Under the pieces are notes generated by a model. That model ran no database searches and was not told where the DNA came from. It saw nothing but the letters and a program-made list of their open reading frames with translations. From the NCBI GenBank assembly GCA_002224055.1, contig AZLU01000102.1:78812-140234 (forward strand): a DNA stretch of 61,423 bases, given 5' to 3'. Below are positions 1 through 13,800 of the stretch, in pieces. Each line of letters begins with the position of its first letter. Position 1 is the first letter of the stretch. This DNA is from Pezizomycotina sp. ARF18. Lineage: Eukaryota > Ascomycota. A program made the position numbers and the translations under genes.

Positions 1-2397
1 AGAAGAGAGAATGGATTTGTTGAGAAAAGTAAGAATTTGAAATCGAAGGAGAGAGAGCAAGGAGTTTATAAAGGGGGAAGAGGGAGAAGGAAGAGAAAGG
101 AGAAAGCGTCCCTTTTTTATTTTCTATTTTTATTTTTATTTTATTTATTTTATTTTTGAAGGGATATTGTGGCAGAAGTAATTAACTAGTAATATGTATA
201 TGATTAAGCTGTTTGTTCTGCTCTAGCTTACTTACTTTAACTTACTTCACAGGTAAGTAAGTGCATAAGATGTATTACTTCTTTCGGGGTGGGATAAGGA
301 TCATGCTTTTTGACGAGGTCCGTCCGTCGGGAAAGCTGCGACAAAAGCAAAGAAGAAAGTAAAATGTTATTCATTCGGTATTGGAAAAAAAAAAAAAAAA
401 AAGAAAAAAAAGAAAAGAAAAAACTCAACATGCTCACGTCCTTCCAACGAGATTTTTGGCGCCTCCCCCCTTCAGTTTCATGGATATCGTCCGGTGCCTC
501 TTTTTAATATAAGGTACATACTTTTCAAGTATCAATAGATAATAGTAACATGTATAAACATATACAGTGCTATCACCGTTTCACGATTAAAATTCGCAAA
601 CTACGTACCGAAAAAAGCTACGATCTGTACTTTCTGCATATTTTTTGGGCAATCGTATTCGCAGGTGACCAAGCTTGAAGAGACAGACATCGAACACAAT
701 CTCAGGGAAGAAGCGCCGTGGAATATATACCTCCTTAACTATAAATTATAAAAAAAAAAAAAACAAAAAAAAAAAAAGCGTGGGGGGGGAGATATAATCG
801 ACAAGAGACTGCTCCAGAACATTTTCAACACGATAGAAACAAACGATGTTTGAATCAAAGAGTTTTCCTTTTTCCACTAGCATTTTCGCCTTGGGGCGTT
901 TCAGCTTGAAAAGTATTTTGGCAAACAAGAGAGGCGCACTCGGAATACCCACTTAGTTTGAGGTGTACCAACGATGTCAATCCCACACGACTCTCGAAGT
1001 TTTCCGCATCTGCATACTTGTTTTGATTCGATCTTTGAATGTTTCACGAGCACAACACAACAGCATTACTATTCTGGAAAACACGAACAAGGGAATGACT
1101 GGGAGATGCAATCATGAAAGAAGGAGAGAAAAAAAAAAATTGTCCATCAAAGTATATAGACAACTCCTGTCTGAATTGGGGTGATGTGTTTTTAGCTTAT
1201 CTTTTGCTTGACCTTCGTCAGACCAAGGGTCTTCGCATCTTAAAGCTACAAAATTGAGGCACCATTTTAGTGGGTAAGCATACCCATCGGAATGAATGCA
1301 CGAGATTTAGAAAGGAAGGGCAAGAGTGAGAAAGTTAGAGTCACTTATATTAGTGTGCCGCGGGATAAAAAAAAAAACCCTTCTTATATATATACACCCA
1401 CACAGGGCTGAGAACGAATATGGAAAAAGGTCACAAATTCAAGCTCTTCGTATTGGTCCTGAACCGGTAATAAGCCACGTTACTTTAAAGGCAGAGGAGG
1501 GTTTGTTTCGTACTGTCGGCACAAGTTTTTAATGAGAACGGCAGATTGAAAAACCGTGAAACAAACTCAAAGAAAATGGCATTATTGGGAGAGAATAAAA
1601 AGAAGCATACTCCAACCGTTGAATTAGCAAATACCAATTTTCGCACTTTTAATTATATACCCGTCCTATACTAAGTACTTAAGTATTTCTTAATACGACT
1701 AATGGCTTCATAAGGCTTCATTTAGTTTTTGATGAGTCTTCTGGAACCTAGATGAACTCTTCGACCTCGGCCTATATTCGTATATCGACCCCGGCGTTTC
1801 ACAGGTGCCGACAGTCCACGCACTCCACTTCTGGTAAATCGGGACGAGTGCAAGCATTACGGTCTCCTTGTCTAGAATAAATGTTCATATATGTGCTGCT
1901 CTCGAAAAATAAAAACAACTTTAACGAACTTACTCAGAACCGGGGAACAACAATTGCATTTAAATAGCCTCAAACAAATTTGGCCGGCAAGTCCAGTGTA
2001 CGAGAAAAGATTGGTCAGCAAGACGCTTTTCACGAGCTGCACTTCTAGAATCAATTTTTTTTTGAAAATCTCAAAATTTCAGTTCCGATATTCGGAAGAT
2101 GTTGCGCAAAACGCTAAAACGAGCTTATGCTCTTCTTTTACAATAGTAGTGGCTCGGATGTATCGGAATCACAATATAGAGGATTCTGACGTGAAGAGCG
2201 AACAAATTCAGGTTGATGTTCACAGATGAAAGTTGAGTTAACGTCTTTCCTTGTGCTGACGATATATTATTCAACAAAAACAGCAGCTAGTAATATATTC
2301 ATTGGGGCGCGAGGCCGTTGTCGCTTGATAGAGCACCCTTACGTTCGTATACTCATGCAAGAAACTATTATTTCTTTGTTTGATGAAAACTCTACAT

Positions 2398-2515
2398 TTA
2401 TTTATTTTATTTTATTTTATTTTATTTTATTTTATTTTATTATTTTATTATTTTATTTTATTTTATTTTATTTTATTTATTATTTTATTTTATTTTATTT
2501 TATTTTTATTTTAAT
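2398..2515. repeat. TTTTA pentanucleotide microsatellite
   Basis: About 118 bases of imperfect TTTTA/TTTAT units. Unit-length interruptions suggest slippage. Short pieces of the same unit recur near 6406-6428, 12608 and 33780-33805, so this is a common simple repeat in this genome. Confidence 0.9.
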
Positions 2516-5182
2516 ATTTTTTCAAACGCATAGTACCTTTTGAGGGAACGTCTATCTCTTTGCTCCGTTCTTCCCCGCACTTTCTTCTTGAGAGCCTCAG
2601 TCTAATTTGTGCTTTTAAATTGATTTACGCGCAGAAATCTATCCTATACTTATGTTCGAGATTAATGGACTATACAATCTTCTAGATTTAAATTGTAGTA
2701 GAGCTTCCATCTCTCGAACTCGTACTGTACATTCCGAGTTAAGTAACTTATATTTTCTTCCAAAGAAAAAAAAAAAAAAAAAAAAGAAAGTATCTATAAA
2801 CTGTATGGAGAGATTGTTCAAAAATCGTTACCGATAGGAATTTCCTTGTCTCGTAGCCAGACCATTTTTTTTCTGACCTGCGAACGCAGATGCTTCGAGC
2901 CTCAAGCGAGTTCAGATGGCATCTTCCTTACGATTTTTCTCACCGTCAGAGATCACTGGTATTACAGGGGGAGGGTTTCTTTTTTCTGGTGGTTAAAAGT
3001 GAAGCGTTATGAAAGGGAGATCGAATCCAACTAGTCTCTTAAGCAGTTCATGGACAAACGCTCAAGATTTTGACATGATTGTTGTTTCCGACTTGATAAC
3101 ATAACCCACTACATATCGTGGATATATAGGTCTTAGGGATGCGCTTAACATTTTTCAAGTCAGACCTAAGTAGTTTGACTAAGTACGATTTATTTAAGCT
3201 GGTACATGTAAATGTACTCACTAATTTTTGGGGAAAAGAATTAGTATTTTTTTTTTCGGCTTCTCCTACGATGTATATACAGGACGTGACAGGTTTCTAT
3301 AAGTGCAAGTATCAGTCAAATAAGCTTTCTTGATAAAGGATATCGTGTTTGGTTTTTTCGAAGTGAAAAAACGAACCTTTCCTTTTCAACACGTCTTTTC
3401 CACCCAGGTCTGGACGTGTGGCGTTGAGCCGCCCACGTAGGTATCCAGTCTGGGATATTTAGTAATCTTTGTAAACTCCTTAGTTCTCTTTTTTTATTTT
3501 TTTTTTTCCTCCCAAGCTATTATATTATATTTTTTCTTTCTTCCTTTCTTTTTTTGCCCATTTCCCCCCTGATTGTTCCTTACTTGCCTTTCCGCTATTT
3601 ATAGCATAATCACAATATAGTCCTCTTCTCTACCAGATCTCGAGCAAATTAAATATATATACAGAGCAAACTGTCGCTAAGCGCCCGGTGGAGGGTGGAT
3701 TATAATCCCAGGAGTTTGGTGACCAATGAAAATTGGTGGGCATTCTCCCGACAGGAACCACCACCCAAAAAAAAAAAAGTTACACCTGTGCAAGGGAACT
3801 TCAAACGTCACGGCTGTTTCAAAGATCCCAGGCCTGAGGAATTCGCAAAAAGAGGCATGTTCCACGTACCGTGTGCAAGATCGACGCCCTTTACTTACCT
3901 ACATGCTCAGAGTGAAAAAGAAAGCATGTGCTCCTACTAATTTTGGTTTAGTCTCTAGTACGGGTATATCTAACCTCTTGGAAGCGAAAGGAGATATATA
4001 CAACCATTTTTTTTTTTTTTAAACAAAAAAGACCACTTCGGAACGGAGCTGACGGCGCTAAGTTAATATATCGCTAATCCAGAAAAATTCGCAGATATAG
4101 GAAAGTTTGACCGCAATAACGAATATATACAAGTTAGTATGTAAGATAAGTATCCAACGCACTGTATTATAATCCTGGAGTACAGTTTCTTTTCTGTCAG
4201 TTCTGTCAGACCTTTGGGTACCGCAATATTATACGTTCTACGGAAGAACCGTGCACGACTGGCTTTCCCTTCTCTGTCTCCTTCTTTGCTCTTTCCGACA
4301 TCGTAATATGCATGCTATTCACGAGGTACGTGCTTCCTCAACCCTGCCATCTGGATACTTTTTTTCTTTCTTTTGATTGAGGAAAAAAAAAAAAAAAAAA
4401 AGGAGGAAAGCAAGACAGAAAAGAATATCAAAGTGGGTTTACAAAAATAATGAATAAACTATATACTTAGTAGGTGCACGTATATTCAATAAATTTTCTT
4501 TTTTTTCTTTTTACTGTTGTCTTGGGTGAACTGTTCTTGCTCTTGCAGCATCCTTATTTTTACTCTAAGCGCCGCCATCTTGGTATCTCCCACCAATCAT
4601 CTTTCGCGTGCTTCTCAGATGGACCCCTGCTCACCACACCCCAACTGTATATCCGAACCTCTTGCTTTTAGTTTTACAGAGAGTATGGAGTTCGCCTTAA
4701 TAGCCTGCTCATGATGGAGGGAAAAATGGACGACGACCGAGATGTACTTCGTCTACTAGACGAGCAGCAAAAGTGTACACCGTGAGCTGTAGCCTGCGTG
4801 GAGGGTAAACCACCGCTCCCTTTTGCTCTCTTAGCACAGGACTAAGCAGTTATCCTCGACTGAAAGCACCGAAAAAGAAAAGAAAGGAAGGAAATTAGGA
4901 GGAAAAGGAAAAAGAAAAAGAAACTATACAATTTGTTTTCTATATTTGGGTATCTGCGGGGAGGAAAGCTAACTAACCCTAGAGGTTTACAGTTTACTTG
5001 ACTCGTCTAAGTGCTCCTCATTATAGTTAATTATCGCTGCGAATTTTTTTAAAAAGCAAAAAGAAAGGGAAAAAAAAAAACACCACCGCTATGGTTAACT
5101 ACTGTTATTACTTTATTGACTTTACTCACTCACTTGCTTGCTGCTATTTACTCTTAAGGCAAAAATAAAAATAAAAAATAAA

Positions 5183-5206
5183 AAGAAAGAAAGAAAGAAA
5201 GAAAGT
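5183..5206. repeat. GAAA tetranucleotide tract
   Basis: Five to six tandem GAAA units inside a purine-rich stretch upstream of the first gene's leader. Confidence 0.8.
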
Positions 5207-5499
5207 CAGAAGTCAGAAAGAAAATCAGAAAGAAAGCGGGTCCCCCCCTCTTCTTCCCCCCATCGCGGCCAGCTAGCCAGTCGCAAACAAATAAAGGGAA
5301 GAAAATCCAAATGCGGTTTTTTTGCGATCAGTCCAGGACTCCAGGCACTCACAAACCTCGTCCGTCCTCCTCCTAAGAAAATAATAAAATAAAATATTAT
5401 TATTATCATTATTGTTATTTTAATTATCTTTTTAATTCTTCTTTCTTTTTTTCCACACACCTTTGCTTTCCTTTCTTTCTTCTTCTTCTCTTCTCTCCT

Positions 5500-6604
5500 C
5501 ACTCAACGTCGCCTTTTCCGGTCCATATCCCCTACGGTCGTGTTTTCTTTTACGCCAAAGCTAAAGCGGCGTCTGCGAGCGAGCGGGTTTGAGAAAAGAG
5601 AGGTAGGCATTTCCCTTCTGCACCTTGATATTTCTTCTCTTCCTCTTCTTCTCCCTCCCTCCTCTCTCACTCCGTTCTTCCTTTTATTTCCCCCACTCTC
5701 TCGCTCCTTCCCACTTTCCTTATTTCTTTTCCCACTCTAACCTACTCTCCCTAATACCTTCGCACGCCGATAGTTGATAGTACATCTTCGATATCGACGC
5801 CTTCTTACTTCCCTTTTCCTACAAGGGCTCAGACGACAAACGAAGAAAGGAACGAGCTGGATATCGGGGTGAACGCTTGCTCGTACTTATCTCCCCGCAC
5901 CACGAATCAAGTTGAGAAAGGGTTTTTCGGAGGAGCGTTCCCGCGGTCCGTGGATGATTTTCACTTTTTAACGCGGATAGTGAGAAAAATAAAAATAAAA
6001 ATAAAATTAAAAATAAAGATCAAGGAAGAAGAAGAAAACGATTATTATCGTTCATATTCATTTGCCATTTCGCGGTAGGGATTTAGAGTTCTGTGGGGTT
6101 TAATTCTCATTCGCCTTGAGAAAGTCGAGCCTCGCTTATACCCTACGCACTACACGGCTAAGATCAAAGTATTAGTCTATCACGTCCTCGTGTACATACT
6201 TGGGTCTACCAGCAGTTTCAAGAAGCTAGCAATTGCCTACAGGACTTCCCACAACGAAGAGTTCTCTTCTTGCGAGGTATTATCAGTCGTATTTCGAAAT
6301 CGCGCCGCTATTTCTGCCCTTTTTATTTACTTCCTTTCGTTCTAACCTCAATTACTGTTTTTTTTTTTTTTTCTATAGCTGAAGGAAGTGTTATTAAGGC
6401 CTATATTTTATTTTATTTTATTTTATTTTTCTTGCTGGACACGCTGCCGCTTTCTTCGACTGTTCGTTGGTATAGTGTCATCGTAATTGGACCGAATCTA
6501 CTTCAGATGGCATTCTAGTATTTACGCACAAATAAAGTCCAGAACCATCTCCACAGATTAAGTGTATTAATCTCGAGAGAGGCAATCTGCCTTCGCTGGC
6601 CGTG
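5500..6604 (+). promoter_or_regulatory. pyrimidine-rich promoter/5' leader of the 6605 gene
   Basis: A strongly CT-rich tract (about 5625-5745) lies roughly 0.9 kb upstream of the ATG at 6605, as is common just upstream of transcription starts in filamentous fungi. The remaining about 850 bases up to the ATG would be a long 5' UTR, possibly with an intron. No TATA box is obvious. The assignment is inferred from base composition and position only. Confidence 0.35.
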
Positions 6605-9600
6605 ATGTCTACTCAACAATACTACCAGCCGCCTGGGGCGTATATCCTCAAAGGGCGCCTCCCCACCTCAACAACGCAGGTTCAGTATAACCCGGCGAGT
6701 TATAATCCTGCACTTTATCATCAACTCCAGGACCTCCTTCGCCACCCGCTATCAATGTTATCGCCCAACCTGGCCATGGGGGATATACCCTACGTCCCAC
6801 ACGGCGCTCCGCCAGGGAGAACAACACCTCAACCGATGTTGGCCCTGGAGGCTATGTTCCTTACGCCAACATACAAGGAGTTATTGGCGGTGTTAATAGA
6901 AGTGCTTCTCTGGAGCAGCAGCAGCAGCAATCGGGCGAAGAAGGTTAGTACTAAATTCATTTGCTATAGAGTTGATGAGCACTTTCTTAGGCTTTCTATG
7001 CCACTCCATTGTTTTTTTTTTTTTTTTTTTTGGTGTTATTTCATTCCTTTACAGTGTAGCCCATGCAATTGGCTTATTACGGTTTTTGCTCCGGATTTAT
7101 AGACTTGATAAACCCGTCTGTGCCACGCGTTGTTATAGGCTGACGGGTTTTTTTTTTTTTTAAACCAAACTAGCCCCACCGCCGTATTCTCCACCGCAAC
7201 GGCCATTCAATCGGCAAGCACACCTCTCGCCGCCCACATTAGCGTACCAAGCGCTTCCCCAATGGGGCGTACAGGCCCAGGTAGTCAATATTCAATTTCA
7301 CCTGCAAGCTCGATATCTCCACTGACGCCTCTTTCTGGAGTATCAGTTTCCACGCAAGGTACTATATACACACCCGTAACTCCAGGTAGCGCTTATCAGC
7401 CCATTCGATATCCCCTGCGCCGATGGCGAATGCTCCGCGGGTAGTCTCGCAACAGATGCCCCATACTCAGTCTATGATGCCACCCCAGCAACAGCTCTAC
7501 GCGCAGCCAGATCCTACTCGAGTCTCCAGCCCTCCTGTGCATTATGGTCACACCCCTGTTCCTCAGCAGCATTCGCCGCCCACCCAACAACCCCAACATC
7601 ACCATTCAGGATCTGTGTCACAATCAATGAACATTCCTGCTTACAGCTCGGCTCCAAGTACTCCAACGTAATACCAATGACTTCATCTAGCAGTGTCACG
7701 CAAGCCATGCCTCAAGCGAGCGCCGCAGGTACCGCGCAAACGGCCCAGCGGCGGATGCTTAGGGGTGTCCCTCCCATAAGTACAACAAATCTTGCCAGTG
7801 GTCAAGACCGCGAGAGTGGGAAGACAGCATCGAAACACCAGTATCTCCAACAACTCTGCAACGTGCTTCGACAATTGCGGGCATGGGTCGGCGAGATAGA
7901 GACAGCTATGCTGTAAGACGCTCAACAAATCTCCAGACAATCCCCCAATCTATAGCCCCCCAAATACAGCCACAAAACTCGAGCCCCCAGGACAATCATC
8001 CCAAAGCTCGTTGCACTCCACCATGGCAGTTCCCCCTCCTCCCCAGGACCGCCCCCACCGCAAACCGTCGTCACCACGAGGAGGCCACCGTCTGAAGTCC
8101 GTTCGACGAGCGCCGGCCTCCCACCCGTAGCGGCACTGCTACAACCACGCCTCTGACGGCCGGTGAAGCGCTACACTTCCGAACGGGATGGCGGTTCCGC
8201 CTCCTCCGAGTCAGCCTCCACGTAAACCTGTCATGATCCAACCGGCACCTGTTGGCAAGAAAAGGGCTGCCGCCCGTGCTGCGGCAGCTGCTGAAGAAAC
8301 CGTTGCTGCGGATAACCCCTCTGGGAGCAGAGATACTGCCTCTTCTTCCTCCACAAATTCTAAAGCTGTGGCGTCGGGCAGTTTACCATTTAGGAGAGCT
8401 TCTTCTCCCCAGCCCCCAGTTTCTTCATCTTCGGGCGCCCCCAACCCCAGTCAATACTGCGATCCCAAAAATCTTCTGGTGACCTTGCATCAGCTGCCAG
8501 CTTGAAGTCGACAACACCGAAAGACGTCAGATTCGTAATACCGGATGACGACGAAAGTGAGTACGAAAGCACTGCCGATGGAGAATCGATACGGGAAAGC
8601 GCCAGTCCCGGCCTCGCATTCTCCGGCGCCCCAAGCCCTCGAACTCCCGCAGGCATGGAACCCACCAAACAGAACCAGCAGCAGCAAGATAAAAACATGG
8701 CGCGTATAGTTCTACAAGAACTGCATCGGACGCATCGGCGGATCCATACTTTGATGATTCAAAGTTTCGCGTATTTCAAGAGACTAGAAAGTCTGCCGCC
8801 GGTCCTACGTCTTGGGGGGCTGAGAAAGAGAAACCTGGTCGATCAGGTGATGTATCAACGTTGCCTATGAGCGCTCCAGCGACGGAGACCCGTTTAACGC
8901 TACTCCAACTCCGCCGTTTTCGCCAGATTCTTCAGGAAGCCTGGCGACAGTAGACGAAAAGGCGGTTTGAAAAGAATGACATCTCAACAACTACCCACGC
9001 CTCCTATACGAGGGAACCAAGGCGTACATAATGCCGTTGGCGTTTTGAATACTCCACCTTCGGATGCCGCACCCAAATCGACAAATGAGGATGAGGATCT
9101 ACCTCCGTTTTATCATGAGGCTATTGGTCGTCATAAAGATATGATCCTTGAGGAAGCTACGGCCGCTAGTGATGAAAAGAGGCTTAATTTGTTCGTTGAT
9201 TACGTTATGGAAGAAGCTAGAATGAGAGTGAAATGTACAACAATGCCCTTGAGGTCCTGGACCTGGTCTTTCAACTTTTCCCGAGCGGACAAAACCAACA
9301 TATGACACCGGAAGAGGAGGTGATGGCATTCGAGAGGGCTCAGGCCCAAAGAGCTGGACCTACACCATTGAAAAGGACGTCAACAATCCGAGAGCAAAAA
9401 TCCAAGGAGAAGCCGAGAGAAAGAGGCGCATCGAGCGTACCCAATACGCCAAGAGATTTTCTGAGCACAGGGGCAGCTGGTTTGATACAGCGCGTGGTGT
9501 CGGCGAAGGATCGTCATCGAAAGGTGGGCCGGTAGTTACAGCCAACGGCGAGATGTACTACCCGGAAGGGTTTACCCTCCAGAGAAGCCGTTCAAATTTG

Positions 9601-10898
9601 AAGAATCGATGACCGATCTTGCTATATGCGGTTCGAATACCATCGACATTGAGCCCCTACTTGCCAAAGTTCCCCTTATCCGAGGCAATTCCCCGCCAGC
9701 GAGAATTCTCATCCTTCTTACAAAAGATAAGGCGCGCAATATCGGAGCTGAAAGATTTGACGGATTTGCACAGGATAAGGTTTGAGTTTGTAGCCTCAGT
9801 ACCCCGCATACAGGACGCCAACGCCGCCGAGGCGCGGATGAGGAGGGCACAGCATCAGGACGACACGCAAAGAATGTTTAACGAAGGAAATGTGACCTAT
9901 GAAGAGATGGATGAGCTTCACGCAAAGTTTGAGCGGGATGAAGGGGAACGCAAGACTGAAGAATTGCAAGCAGAATTGAACGTTTCCAAGCCGAAGTCGT
10001 TAGCCCGTCCCACTCGGAGCTGATGGATCGCGTCGACCAGTTGACTGCCCTTATGGACGATATCCAGAACGAGATCACTTCGGGTGCTACATCTAGCCTG
10101 GGTGTCAGGGAAGGGCCAGAGCTATTGGAGCGCCTAATTTGATGAGGACCGCGTTCGAAGCGCGGGAGCAACTTCACCAAGAACTCAAAAACCTCATCTC
10201 GGAGAGGAATAAGAGGTACAAAGAGGTAGTCATCGCGCCTTTCATCAATGAGCGCGACACCGAAAGAATCAGAGAGCAGAGGAATCTTCGACGACGACGC
10301 GAAGCAGCTGAAGGTCACCGCCGATAAAGAAGCGCTTGAGCGGGTGGAAAGCTTCCTAGCAAAAGTGGAAGGCAACGTTATACGGGCGTCGAGATGGAAG
10401 TGTCATGCTTCTGGGATCTCGCGCCGGCGTTGACGGAAGTCCTGGAGAAGATCCCAGAAAACCTCTCCGGATTCAAACCTGTCATCCCTAGAGACGAATA
10501 CCTGACCAACCCTGGGTATCTCAACTTCCCCTACAGTACCTCCGGACGAAGCTGGAATATGCAGGAAATTCCATTTACCAGCACGCACAAGCCAAATGAG
10601 GCTTCTGGGTTCTCCATGGATATCACTGTGATGTGGAACAATGCCAAGTGGAATGTCAAAAACAGTCAAAGAGTGGCATCGGGAGAAGCGGAAAAGACGA
10701 GCGAATGGCAACTAGAAAGGCAGAAAAAGGAGGAAGAAATCCGACAAACCAAAGATTGGGAAGAAAAATGAAAACGGTTAAGGAAGAATGGAGCCAGAGC
10801 GTTGGCAACAAGCTCAACGAGACGAAGAGACGTCTCAAAGACCAACTTGTTGCAGAAGGCGGATGGGGCAAGATTGGATTGAGAAGAACCAGCTTTGA
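6605..10898 (+). CDS. large Pro/Gln-rich protein with C-terminal coiled coils, conserved in fungi, function unknown
   Basis: I cannot name this protein. From the ATG at 6605 (N-terminus MSTQQYYQPPGAYIL) the first third is rich in Pro, Gln, Ser and Tyr and has a poly-Gln run. An intron is likely at about 6944-7173 (donor GTTAGT, acceptor TAG). The middle is Ser/Pro/Ala-rich and looks disordered. The last third (about 9000-10900) is charged and heptad-like, with order suggested by the piece VLEKIPENLSGFKPVIPRD and a terminal Glu/Lys-rich coil. Reading frame must be switched at least ten times, so the ORF is chopped by indels. The stop at 10898 is one of two options; the alternative frame runs to 10932. 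The architecture suggests a scaffold, perhaps at cortex or cytoskeleton, but that is only inference. Confidence 0.55.
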
Positions 10899-13800
10899 CT
10901 TCTCGCTGTCACCTGTTACCTGTTACTTCTAAAATTTGGTCACCTTTCTCAACGAACATACGTATTCGTTTCGGGGTTTCCCCCATTTATAATTACACAT
11001 TCTCATCACTTCAGCGAATAACTTCATATTGACCTCCAGTTCACCGAGTTTCTGGCAATATACGACACTCTGGATGGCCCTTCTGGCCATTCTTACTTGT
11101 GGGTTGAACAACGAAGCAACTTTGCCCTCGATTCTTCTGTGGGCTATTGCCCCTCATATTTTCCATTTATTTTCTCCCATCCCCTTCGCTCTCATGCTTT
11201 ACTACATCCCAAGAACCACCTAGCGGTTATAGGTGAAAAGTTCTTCCGCTAAAGGGCTTTATCATTGTAATTCGCTATTTTTGATCTCGTTTGCTTTTGT
11301 GTGTGTTTTTTTTTTTTTTTTTTTTTTTTTGCTTTTGGGCTTTGATACCACCTTGCGTTCTGTCGCTCGTTAACTGTGGAGTTTCATCACTTTTGCTACA
11401 CTCGTTTTTCTCGATATTCTCGGATATATCCTTACTTTTCTACCTTTCTCATTGATTGTACGGTTTGAGCATTTGTCAGATTAGGATATTCCCGTATCTC
11501 TCGTTTCTTATTGCCGATATTTTTGAGCTCTTACTCGGTCGTTTCTTTGGTTATATCCTTCTTCCAGCATAGTATTCGGTGACACGTCTTTGCTTTCCAT
11601 GTTTTTTATTATATATTCCTTTCCCTCAGACCAGGGCTTTTCGCTATCTACGCCGATTGGGGTAGCTATCCCTCTTTACGGTCTTCAAACAATTCTATAG
11701 AAGTTGCATAGAATTGTTATTGTATATTCACTTGAAAACTTCTCATTTCCCCGTATCTATTTCTCTTTCCATTCTTTTTCCACTTTAAAGATTTTCTTCC
11801 GTTGATATGTCTCAGCAAATATTAAGCTCATCCCGTCGTTTTTCTCTTCGAGAGCATCATCGACAGCGTATCATTTCTCACCGGTTCTATTGATCTTCCC
11901 TACCGGTATTTCATGTGCGTTATATCTAGCTAATTTTTATAAAATACATGCTTTCTTTTATGTAAATAGATATTAATTACTTGCTACCTCCAAAGTGTGC
12001 CTTGCTTCACCCAGCTTTTTCGCGGCCGAATTTCTTTGTTTGTTTGTTTTCTCTGCGTGCCCGGCCCAAAAACACTACACATTTCCAACTATATTCGCTA
12101 TATATTATTGTATATATTTCAAAAATTATATACAACTAAATACTTCTCAGAGTATATATTCATATATACAAAGGCCTATATGCTGTTACTGCTATAATTC
12201 CATTTATAAAACTCTTCTAATTGTCACAATCAGCGTTGACGACGCTATCGTTTATTAACCAGGAGCAGCCGCTTTTTCTGCTTTGCTCAAGTCAGCTATA
12301 ACTAATTAGCCTAAAGCCCTTCGTGGACTCTATCCGTATACAAAACATTTTTCATTATCGCGTTTTTCCGATAAGCTCTTTTCAGCCTGATGCTCAGACC
12401 TAGACCGTCGAAAAGTAAGGCGAATAAAAAGTTCGTGAAGGGCAAAATGGCGCCTTGTCCCGTCTATTTTCCCTTCTAATCAGTCAACCCCGCAATGAGC
12501 ATCCGTCTGCGCCGGGGGAAGAAGAACGAGGAGAAGATGCGGCAAAGTACCTTTTGAATTGGAAGATGTACCTTTCGTCGACGGTACATGTTCGGGCTCT
12601 GAATTTTCCATTTTATTTTATTTAATTTGTCTTTTTTAATTTTTTTAATTTTAATTTTTTTTTTTATTTTTATTTTTTTATTTTTTTCTGGTACAGAAAC
12701 ACATCTTTGCGTTCACCATTTCTTAGTCTCACTCAACACAACCGTCTTTGAAGCCCGCTTTTCCCGTCAAACCCGTCAAGTAAGAAATCTCCCCGCGATT
12801 CAAAGTTATTCCTTTATATTCAATATTCAGACTAGACTAACTGTATATGAAAATTTATAGCCTGATTAAGAGAGTATCGAAAAACAAAAAGGAACAGCAT
12901 CGTCGATAAATAAAAGATCGTCAAGAAGAAAAACGTCCAGATCCTCGTTGTTTTTCCAAAGTGAATCAGTATAGAACCAGAAATCTTCAAAGCTGTTTAT
13001 AGACAATTTATTTTACTTTGCTTAACCAAAAACTGAATAAAATCTCCAGAAACGTATAAAAACGAAAAAAAAAAAAAAAAAACGTGCCCCGCAATTTCGG
13101 CAAAGTTCCAAAGGAACCCCCGCACGACTCTCTAAAGCCAGAAAATGGAAATAGATCGTGATCAAAAAAGAAGTTGGAAAAATATTGGATACTTAGTAAC
13201 AACATGTTTTTTACTTTGTGTGCACAGAGTGACAGATCACCTCGACTGATGACGGCATCATCCGCGAAAAAAGTGGAGTTTTTTTTTTTTTTTTTTTTCT
13301 TAGGAAAAAGCAAGGCTCTCCGGGCGGTGGGTCTCTTGCGTTTGCATTTCGCATCTTTTTGGAATTATTCCTTGTTTTTGTTTTTATTGTGGCAAATAGA
13401 ATATACGTTATTCAGTCCATATACTAATACTTAAAATTTTAATCCTTTTTTTTTTTTTTTTCCTCGTTCAATTTGATTGTGCCACCGGAGACGTTCTCGG
13501 GTAATGGTCGCACAAATATTTGTGAGGGAAGCTACTTACTGGTGTTCCTTTTCTGGGCCTTCCGAAGCTTGTGAGATTTTCCAAACAAACGTGGAGCTAA
13601 GTATTCAAACAGCAAACACACTCTGAATATGAGTTTGAATCTAAAGGTTCAATAAATTGCACATTGGTTACTTAAGTATTTCTTTCCTGGAAACAATACC
13701 TCGAGTACTTTTAATTCACCGAAGAAAGATCCGTTCGTTGACTAACTGCCTAGGTATAACCAAACTATCCTTTTGCCTTGTGAGCGCGATCTATTGTTTT

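Larger units (their letters stand above)
1..5500. other. gene-free AT-rich region
   Basis: I found no gene here. Open frames on both strands are short (under about 115 codons) and are made of homopolymer or low-complexity translation (poly-Lys, poly-Phe). No conserved domain, tRNA-like fold or plausible exon chain is visible. The stretch holds A/T homopolymers near 390, 750, 2765, 4005 and 4385, a TTTTA pentamer tract near 2400-2515 and a GAAA tract near 5185. Non-coding RNAs without recognisable motifs cannot be excluded. Confidence 0.6.

Noticed and set aside
4474-4714. Two overlapping plus-strand ORFs with a hydrophobic start (MHVYSINFLFFLF)
   Set aside because: They overlap in different frames, translate a poly-T-rich stretch, have no neighbouring exons and match no family I know.
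9878-10375. 165-codon minus-strand ORF
   Set aside because: Shadow of the charged coiled-coil exons of the 6605-10898 gene; Ser/Arg-rich as expected for an antisense reading of Glu/Lys-rich helices.
11029-11223. Hydrophobic plus-strand ORF after the large coiled-coil gene
   Set aside because: Lies in the presumed 3' UTR, has no in-frame link to the gene and no conserved motif.
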